A stretch of DNA of 64,000 bases, from positions 2,237,001 through 2,301,000 of the forward strand of contig OU452229.1 in NCBI GenBank assembly GCA_911728455.2. The letters run 5' to 3'. This DNA comes from Marthasterias glacialis (taxonomy: Eukaryota > Echinodermata > Asteroidea > Forcipulatida > Asteriidae). Both the position numbers and the translations under genes were made by a program. This document shows, piece by piece, positions 59,801 to 64,000 of the stretch. How positions within the stretch are numbered: the stretch's first letter is position 1; every line of letters begins with the position of its first letter. Under the pieces are notes generated by a model, which was not told where the DNA came from, made no database searches, and saw only the letters and a list, made by a program, of their open reading frames with translations.

Positions 59801-61156
59801 CAATTTCTCGGTCGTGAAACAAAACGGACGATCTAATAAAGAGAATCTATGTTCTCTTGGCATTGTCAAATCAGGGTTTCTTTGTGCCAGCAGTACCCTC
59901 AAAGTAAAAAGATTCCGGCAATTCCGCCAAAAGAATCCCACCAGGGGGGACGGGTCCACCAAAAAAAAAAAAACAATTCCGGCAGCAACTGGTTAAGTAT
60001 TAGCTTTAATGTATCCTGTCACCACCCTTCATTCAAATGTTCCCCTTTTCAAATATCTATAAAAACATTGACGGCTGTGAATTTCGATTGCAGTTAATTT
60101 CACTTTGCATACTCGCTGACTACCAACTAGCAAGTTTTAGTCGACAAAATTACTGAATTTATGCCTGGATGTCCTTGTTCTACTTGACTTAATGCTTCAT
60201 TTGCCTACTGAGGTTCAAAATGCTGATGAAAAACTACATGGGGGGGGGTAGGGGTGTCACACCCCCTACATCCCCTAGTCCCTACAATCTTGCCTGTTCC
60301 AAGCACAGAATTGAAATGCAGCATGAACCACAGGCAAACCTGTGTAAATGTCAACTACCAGAAGCCCGAAGGTCTCAGCAAACCCAGGTATTTACATATG
60401 TATCTTTACCTTGTGTAATTTATTCAACCATGCCGTTTGTGGCGGGGTCTTGTCGGCAACTCGGATCTGTTGATAAATAACACAGCTCAAGTATTACCAA
60501 CCGAGTGATAATTCCAACGTGTTTTAATTTGATTTGTGAACCTTATCACAGTAGGTTTTGTTTCAAGAGTGTATTGTAACTGCCCCCCCACCCCCTCCTC
60601 GACCATTTCTCCATGTGGTCCTACTTCCAGGCAACTAACCGTGGTAAAATGGTCCAGACAATTAAAAGCCAGTCACGAACCACGAGGGGCAACCGACTGG
60701 GTAACTACAAATCCATTTAGGGGTGAACAAAGAAAAATTGAGTAGAGCAGGATTTGAACCTGCGACCTCAGGTTTGACGTGCCAGTGCTCTACCAACTGA
60801 GCTATCTAGCCCAGGTTGTCAATATCAATGTTCGGGGGCGGCAGTCAGAAGAAAGATATTGACAAAACAGGGAGACCACGAACATAGGGCTAGATAGCTC
60901 AGTTGGAGGTCGTAGGTTCAAATCCCGCTCCAGTCAATTTTTCTTTGTTCATCTCAAAATTGAAATTGAAAAACATATCTTGAGAATGTTCCCATTTTGT
61001 TGAACACACCATTGCCAGTTTGGGGTGTGTGTTATGGAAAATTGAGCCACCTGTGCCCCCCTCCCTCACCCCACCCCAGCCCAGCACTACTCACCTTGCT
61101 GGCTAGATTGTTGGTCACTAAATGGTGCACAAAATTCCTGCCAATGAAACCGCAAC
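38850..61156 (-). CDS. Extended SDR / NAD-dependent epimerase family protein, 13 exons (5' partial)
   Basis: Minus-strand exons: 61095-61156, 60410-60466, 56699-56747, 49549-49640, 46156-46269, 45070-45161, 44543-44604, 43529-43581, 42370-42496, 41951-42036, 40322-40435, 39412-39513, 38850-38912. All have GT-AG borders and phase carries through, giving about 357 residues to the TAA at 38850. Order: CGFIGRNFVHHLV (Rossmann nucleotide loop), IRVADKTPPQTAWL, VEFVSANLIN, VVVNLAAQTKYG, KKYIEVSTGQVY, WTGIAKYKLQIEEEL, YTIIRPAIVYGIGDR, MNTVHVEDLCLAMWHL, FDIKHDYFGTVISN, EACNRDGLQYTPLSP, ending DDYVSMGLFPKSLAP. The fold is that of NAD(P)-binding epimerases and dehydratases. By hand alignment an Ile takes the place of the active-site Tyr of YxxxK, so the reaction cannot be named. 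The first exon, ending in one base of a Gly codon, was not found up to 64000. Confidence 0.88.
39277..39400. mobile_element. Half MITE of the GATCCATTAAGCCCCGCC family
   Basis: GATCCATTAAGCCCCGCC, ACGTATTGACCAATCACAGC and AAAGTCCGACAAATGTCTGA closely match the left half at 1475-1600. No right end is seen. It ends within 15 bases of the donor side of exon 39412-39513. Confidence 0.65.
39755..39875 (-). mobile_element. tRNA-derived SINE, minus strand
   Basis: GTGTTAAGCACTATAAACTC, TCCACAGGCATATTACTCGG and GGGATTCGAACCCACGACC match 46585-46735. The last is an inverted B-box. Confidence 0.65.
39929..40312 (+). mobile_element. tRNA-Ser/Leu-like SINE ending beside an exon
   Basis: GTGTCGTGGCCGAGCGGATA (A-box) and GTGGGTTTGAGTTC (B-box) open the element. 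The conserved CAAGACACTTAACC and GGATGGGACGTAAAGCCGT follow. The tail GTGTGATAAAGCGTCATATA and AGAACTGCGTACTACT is the usual deuterostome SINE ending. It stops about 10 bases from the splice donor of the SDR exon 40322-40435. Confidence 0.75.
41080..41440 (-). repeat. Interspersed repeat, inverted relative to 54720-55110
   Basis: On the minus strand, ATACAATGAATAAACAATGG, CTCGTAATCCTCTT, GGATTACACAATAACCTCC and GCACGGTGAGTGCAT follow the order seen on the plus strand at 54830-55035. Open frames in both copies come from this repeat and do not agree in frame. Confidence 0.7.
41455..41612 (+). repeat. Interspersed repeat, also at 59838-59996
   Basis: AAAGAGAATCT, CAGGGTTTCTTTGTGC, GATTCCGGCAATTC and GCGGCAACTGGTT occur in the same order at both places. 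Confidence 0.7.
41698..41862. mobile_element. AGAGAGGTT MITE, first copy
   Basis: Near-identical to 42117-42282 (GCCATGTTGGGTCCAGCCAT, ATGATTTCCAGCGTCTGTTT). The ends AGAGAGGTTGCGTGACCCC and GGTGACGTCACGTGAAACCC are imperfect inverted repeats. The two copies flank the SDR exon 41951-42036 on either side. Confidence 0.85.
42117..42282. mobile_element. AGAGAGGTT MITE, second copy
   Basis: Better preserved right end (GTGAAACCTCTCTA) than the first copy, with TA flanks. It lies in the intron between SDR exons 42370-42496 and 41951-42036. Confidence 0.85.
42497..43110 (-). repeat. Minisatellite built from a 3' splice-site sequence
   Basis: About 13 units alternate between short (about 37) and longer (about 48) forms, with ACACTAACTAAAACTACAG as the constant core followed by AAGAATCAAAGCAG. 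On the minus strand each unit reads TTGATTCTTCTGTAGTTT. The array runs directly into the real acceptor of SDR exon 42370-42496, which reads TGACTCTTCTGTAG before TTACTCTGG. The unit therefore contains a copy of that acceptor. Confidence 0.9.
43308..43427. mobile_element. Decayed MITE of the GATCCATTAAGCCCCGCC family
   Basis: Weak left end CCCATAGATCCAGTAAAC and good right end GTGATTGGTCAATATGTTTC with GGGGCGGGGCTTAATGGAT. The middle is deleted. Confidence 0.6.
44738..44830. repeat. Perfect hairpin
   Basis: GACCCTAGCAGAGTCTTTCT and its complement AGAAAGACTCTGCTAGGGTC are separated by only a few bases, with outer arms AATGGCCTC and GAGGCCATT. A single arm relative (AACCTAGCAGAGTTTTTCTC) is at about 32327. 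Confidence 0.85.
45253..45431. mobile_element. TTAA-flanked MITE, AAAGGGGCTGTGTCGTCA family
   Basis: TTAAAGGGGCTGTGTCGTCA at the left and TGATGACACAGCCCCTTTAA at the right give near-perfect inverted ends with a TTAA on each side. It lies in the SDR intron between exons E (46156-46269) and F (45070-45161). Confidence 0.85.
45853..46011. mobile_element. TTAA-flanked MITE, AAAGATGCCCGCTCGTC family
   Basis: TTAAAGATGCCCGCTCGTC and GACGAGCGGGCGTCTTTAA are inverted ends with TTAA flanks; inside are ACGTACAACGCGTGCGCCGG-type GC-rich bases. It ends about 145 bases from SDR exon 46156-46269. Confidence 0.85.
46585..46735 (-). mobile_element. tRNA-derived SINE, minus strand
   Basis: GTGTTAAGCACTGTATACTC and CCACAGGCATATTCCTCAGG, then GGGATTCGAACCCACGACCC (inverted B-box) and CTTACCAAGTAGACTACCAA (inverted A-box region). 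Same family as 39755-39875. Confidence 0.7.
46740..47690. other. Intronic gap of the SDR gene
   Basis: No exon or clear repeat seen. It includes a T-run at about 47331-47339. Confidence 0.45.
47697..48245 (-). repeat. Repeats shared with introns of the death-domain genes
   Basis: AGAGCTTTTCAAACCAAACA and AACATTCCAAGGACCTG (about 47874-47930) are the reverse of sequence in intron 1 of both death-domain genes (about 7688-7735 and 22322-22370). GGAGTGTGATAATAAACCA to CGTAGTC (47965-48245) is the reverse of the split element at 24231-24980. Confidence 0.6.
49451..49520 (+). repeat. Two direct copies of a 31-base unit
   Basis: GGTCACATGACCAAGATGGC followed by CACACCCTAAA occurs twice in a row, about 30 bases from an SDR exon end. 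Confidence 0.9.
50196..50559. mobile_element. TTAA MITE, reverse-oriented copy
   Basis: Ends TTAAAGCCCCAGCTCAACAT and CCAATGCTGAGCTGGGGAT before TTAA. The body order is inverted compared with 52569-52932. Confidence 0.9.
51229..51592. mobile_element. TTAA MITE, reverse-oriented copy
   Basis: GAAGCCCCAGCTCAACATTG to CAATGTTGAGCTGGGGCTTT. Body markers CCTTACACGGTATAAAGATA and CATTCCTACAGATAGA-like sequences are in reverse orientation. Confidence 0.9.
52280..52466. mobile_element. TTAA MITE, internally deleted short form
   Basis: TAAAGCTCCAGCTCAACATT and CCAATGTTGAGCTGGGGCT enclose only about 185 bases. The right half of the family body is missing. Confidence 0.88.
52569..52932. mobile_element. 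TTAA MITE, full-length
   Basis: TTAAAGCCCCAGCTCAACAT to ATGTTGAGCTGGGGCTTTAA, with TTAA on both sides. It serves as the reference member: about 364 bases, terminal repeats of about 24, and no coding frame. Confidence 0.92.
53190..53440 (-). mobile_element. SINE-like repeat with inverted B-box
   Basis: AGGTAGGGACTGAAAAACCC, CGGCGGGATTCGAACCTGGG and GGTGGAAGGCGAGG parallel 35040-35400. Intronic to the SDR gene. Confidence 0.55.
53450..54715. other. Intronic gap of the SDR gene
   Basis: AT-rich, with a C-run at 54061-54070 and GGGG-rich patches near 54090-54125. No exon or named repeat supported. Confidence 0.45.
54720..55110 (+). repeat. Interspersed repeat, opposite orientation to 41080-41440
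   Basis: See 41080-41440. A 125-codon open frame here has no counterpart in the other copy and no recognisable domain. Confidence 0.65.
55115..56690. other. Intronic gap of the SDR gene
   Basis: AT-rich intronic sequence with no recognised element. Confidence 0.4.
56760..59830. other. Intronic gap of the SDR gene
   Basis: AT-rich. ACGACCTTCT-type strings near 56825 and 57107 suggest a small inverted-repeat element, and several open frames lack domains. No additional SDR exon is needed here because flanking exons join in phase. Confidence 0.4.
59838..59996 (+). repeat. Interspersed repeat, second copy of 41455-41612
   Basis: AAAGAGAATCT, CAGGGTTTCTTTGTGCC, GATTCCGGCAATTC and GGCAGCAACTGGTT are in the same order as in the first copy. 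Confidence 0.7.
60735..60812 (-). mobile_element. tRNA-derived SINE head, minus strand
   Basis: The minus strand reads GGGCTAGATAGCTCAGTTGG (A-box) and CGCAGGTTCAAATCCTGC (paired T-arm and B-box), then CAATTTTTCTTTGTTCACCC. D- and T-arms look sound but the acceptor stem does not pair, so it is a SINE head and not a tRNA gene. Confidence 0.7.
60888..60965 (+). mobile_element. tRNA-derived SINE head, plus strand
   Basis: GGGCTAGATAGCTCAGTTGG then GTAGGTTCAAATCCCGC, with the anticodon arm deleted, and CAATTTTTCTTTGTTCATC. Together with 60735-60812 it forms an inverted pair around about 75 bases. Confidence 0.7.
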
Positions 61157-61207
61157 CTGCAATAGTGGAGAGAAAGAAGGCATGCGTATCATGTATATAT
61201 TGGTATT

Positions 61208-61400
61208 GGCATGTTGTGGTCCAGCAGTTAAGATCACCGGACTCAAGCTCTGGTGTTTCTGATCAGCAGAGTGTGGGTTCGAGTCCCGGTCTTGACACTT
61301 GTGTCCCTTAAGCAAGCACTTAACCATTATTGCTTCATCCTTGGGATGGGATGTTAAGCCGTAGGTCCAGTGTGTTGTATCAATATCTATCAACGCACCT
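61208..61400 (+). mobile_element. tRNA-Ser/Leu-like SINE
   Basis: Same family as 39929-40312: TCACCGGACTCAAGCTCTGG, GTGTGGGTTCGAGTCCCGGT, AAGCACTTAACCATTATTGC and GGGATGTTAAGCCGTAGGTC. It lies just upstream of the first SDR exon found. Confidence 0.75.
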
Positions 61401-61641
61401 AAAAGAACCTAGAAACACTTATCGCTAAGAGAAGGGGTTTGCCCCAGTGTTTCTAACGTGGTTAGAAGCTGCAACTGACTCCCACTAGTTGGTGCGATGT
61501 TTCTGTAAGGATGCTTTGTTGACCATATGATACAGATAGAATACATTTGTATGATTTCTATGTTTCACAAGTAATAAGAAAATGCAGACAAACTGAATAC
61601 CAATCAGATCTCCCTATGAAAATGGCACTTCCATTAGACAA

Positions 61642-61767
61642 TAGACCTTTCCCACTGACGTCATCCCGCTGTCATCTTGAAGGTAAAACGATGTGAAACA
61701 ACGGAAAACGCACAGAATGGGCAAATGAGGGCGCCCCACTGCACTGACGTTATTTGCAAAAGGTCTA
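61642..61767. mobile_element. Small MITE with TAGACCTTT ends
   Basis: TAGACCTTTCCCACTGACGT at the left and TGCAAAAGGTCTA at the right, with GACGTCAT and TGACGTTAT just inside. Confidence 0.65.
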
Positions 61768-61785
61768 TCATTTGAACATGTTTGG

Positions 61786-61870
61786 AGTGTCGTGGCCGAG
61801 CGGTTAAGATCACTGGACTCAAGTTCTGGTGTTGTTGGCAGCAGAGTGTGTCAACAGGTTTCCTCAGGCT
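61786..61870 (+). mobile_element. tRNA-Ser/Leu-like SINE, truncated
   Basis: GTGTCGTGGCCGAGCGGTTA and ATCACTGGACTCAAGTTCTG, then a deletion within the B-box region. Confidence 0.65.
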
Positions 61871-62837
61871 TGAGAGCTACAGTGATTAAGTTCACTTATG
61901 AGGCATCCTTGGTTTCATTACCAGAAATATATAATAATAATAATAACAATAATATTAAATTTAAGACAGCTTATGACCTTCCGAGTAAATCTGTTTAAGA
62001 CTGAAATCTTGAAACAAATTCTTTTAAAATTTGTTACCAATAGGCTATACAGCACTCCACTGATTGGAAGTACAACCCAACTGTATGTACATGTACCTTT
62101 ATGCCCAGACAAAATTCAGACAGTGTTTTTGTTGCCATACAAGTCTGAATGCACCCTTGCGTGCAGTTATGGGAACCAAGCTGTCAAATGACATTGACAT
62201 TGCTCAGTGCAATGGCGTGGAAAACAACACTGTGTTTTCACATCGCCTGGGCAGATTCAGAAGTACCTCTACCTCAGAGAGACTTTCTGATTGAATGAAA
62301 ACTAAAGAAAAATTTTGGTTTTCCACCAAAAATTTAAAGTTTCCCGGTGTTTTTATCGACGTGATCAACTGAAGTGGCCATTTGGTTCTCTCATTCCTGC
62401 ACCGTGACAAGGCCTCATGGGAGTATTTCTACATTTTCTGTGTAAAACTCAACGGAGATAAGTTATGGATTATGCATGCGGTTTTCTTTAAACAAATCAG
62501 AAGAGAAAATGTAAGGAAAACAATATGACTGCTCCACAAGATGATAAAGGCAAGCTAGGAAGTATGTACATAAATGTCTGGCTACTTCATGCCCCTCGAC
62601 TACTAAAGGCTAGTTTTCATGAGCACATGTTTCATTTCCGTCACGGCAACACCTCATCAACACTCATTTCTCGGACGTTGATCAGCCGTAGGCACACTAC
62701 ATCAGTTTGGGTTGGGTGTTAGGTACTACGTATATATGTAGTACCGAAAATCCTTTTTGCTGCAATACAATCCACCTTCTTAAGCTACATTATTCCTTTC
62801 CTTTTAGAGTCAACATCTTATCTCAAAGATTACATAT
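61871..62837. other. Gap without recognised genes
   Basis: It contains an AAT/AAC microsatellite near 61929-61955. I looked here for the missing first SDR exon (a donor after a Gly-rich segment on the minus strand) and did not find a convincing one. Confidence 0.4.
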
Positions 62838-63207
62838 TTAAAGCCCCAGCTCAACATTGGTAAACTGACTGTAAATGTTTCCATTCTTTACATAAATCAA
62901 GATATTTGTAATAAAACCATCCTGTGAAAATGTCAACTCATTTCGTTGTTTCGTTTGCGAGAAAAACAGTAAAAATGCACTCAGCATTTTTATACGCATT
63001 CCTTCAGGCAGAGTTTTCCTCTCACCGAGATGAAAACTATTTTTTTAGTCTTATTTCATTTATTATTTAAAAACGATAACACTTCAGGCAGAAATATTTC
63101 AACGAAAGTTTTCTAGCATTATTACATGTATCTTGATACCATGTAACGTATGTAAATCTGTGAACATTTATGTTTTTCTTCTTACTAATGTTGAGCTGGT
63201 GCTTTAA
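62838..63207. mobile_element. TTAA MITE, full-length
   Basis: TTAAAGCCCCAGCTCAACAT to ATGTTGAGCTGGTGCTTTAA in the same orientation as 52569-52932, with more point differences in the body. Confidence 0.9.
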
Positions 63208-63514
63208 AGGTGTTGATTTTTCTGTCACATTCGAATATTATATTTCTGACAATTGACGATTATATCAATGGACTTAGGAAAAAATCATCAAAATTAACTA
63301 CTACTGTGTACATGTACTTTCAAATTGAACACAATTTAGAAATATCCTCATCAGTCAATTTGTAGATGGATAGCTGTATTTTGAAAAATGCAAATTAAAC
63401 ATTTGATAAAACAAAAAGTAAATTTATGTCAGTAATTAAATTACACTAAAAAGGTTTTCAAGTCTCTCTTCTTTTTATGAAAAATTAGAGGCAAATTCTT
63501 GTGGAAAATGTCCA

Positions 63515-64000
63515 CACATCAATCATTTGAGTGCATTTGTAACTCATTGTTTATACGACATTACATGTATACCGGATCAAAGATAAGAACTAAAAGTGTA
63601 GATTTGTTGCATTTGTAACTCATTGTTTATTTATAAGACTTTACACATAATCAAAGATAAGAATTGATAACATAGATTTGTTGCATTTGTACCTCATTGT
63701 TTTTTAAGACATTACCTGTAGACTGGATCAAAGACAAGAATTGATAGCATAGATTTGTTGCATTTGTAACTCATTGTTTATTTATAAGACTTTACACATA
63801 ATCAAAGATAAGAATTGATAACATACATGTAGATTTGTTGCATTTGTACCTCATTGTTTTTTAAGACGTTACCTGTAGACTGGATCAAAGACAAGAATTG
63901 ATGGCATAGATTTGTTGCATTTGTAACTCATTGTTTATAAGACATTACATGTACAGCTGTACATGTAGACTGGATCCAAGATAAGAATTTATAGCATAGA
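63515..64000 (+). repeat. Tandem array of about 75-base units running off the right edge
   Basis: GATTTGTTGCATTTGTAACT and CATTGTTTATTTATAAGACT alternate with GCATTTGTACCTCATTG and GACTGGATCAAAGACAAGAA, so the higher-order period is about 150 bases. At least six half-units are visible. Confidence 0.85.

Noticed and set aside
59661-59996. 111-codon open frame
   Set aside because: It overlaps the repeat shared with 41455-41612, where the frame is not conserved.
60735-60812. Possible genuine tRNA gene on the minus strand
   Set aside because: A- and B-boxes and the T-arm are good, but the acceptor stem does not pair and the sequence continues into a SINE tail shared with other loci.
63515-64000. 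Second array with CRISPR-like spacing
   Set aside because: The intervening sequences are conserved from unit to unit, and no cas gene or prokaryotic context exists.
61871-64000. First coding exon of the SDR gene
   Set aside because: No minus-strand segment with a start codon, hydrophobic strand, Gly and a donor of the needed phase could be supported; probably upstream of the window.

Overview
This is a eukaryotic window: interrupted genes with GT-AG introns, SINEs with tRNA-like promoters, LINE and Penelope-like fragments, and many MITEs. The gene and repeat style suggests a marine deuterostome invertebrate, most likely an echinoderm; this is an inference from style, not proven. I could rebuild four genes exon by exon, with reading phase preserved across every junction.

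(1) 379-4239, minus strand: the first four coding exons of KLHL18, a BTB-BACK-Kelch Cullin-3 adaptor. The kelch-repeat exons lie beyond the left edge.

(2) 5592-29752: a tandem segmental duplication. Copy 1 is about 5592-17097 and copy 2 about 19991-29752, separated by a decayed non-LTR retrotransposon. Each copy carries one plus-strand gene with an N-terminal death domain, a short basic Ser/Pro/Lys linker, and a C-terminal OB-fold resembling the ssDNA-binding domain A of RPA70 (RPA1). I do not recognise this combination. It parallels vertebrate PYHIN/AIM2 proteins (death-fold plus DNA-binding OB-folds) but uses different domain families. The introns of the two copies are nearly identical, while the OB-fold exon carries many amino-acid changes and few silent ones. 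Copy 2 keeps an extra in-phase exon that copy 1 lost in a deletion of about 1.6 kb. The copies differ by private insertions: a 2.3-kb element and a three-unit palindromic array in copy 1, and several MITEs in copy 2.

(3) 29.75-38.8 kb: no gene seen. It holds a SINE with nested MITEs, several MITEs, a threefold 133-bp tandem repeat and a LINE fragment.

(4) 38850-61156, minus strand: thirteen exons of an NAD(P)-binding extended short-chain dehydrogenase/reductase (SDR) family protein, from the GxxGFIG motif to the stop codon. Only the first coding exon, presumably beyond 64 kb, is missing. By hand alignment it lacks the usual catalytic Tyr of YxxxK. Its introns are crowded with TTAA-flanked MITEs, tRNA-derived SINEs and a minisatellite whose repeat unit contains a copy of the neighbouring exon's 3' splice site. 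Beyond 61.2 kb I see only repeats, ending in a tandem array that runs off the right edge.

KLHL18 and copy 1 are head to head. A short GC-rich element sits upstream of KLHL18 and, in the opposite orientation, upstream of both death-domain genes; it may be a shared promoter motif or a repeat.
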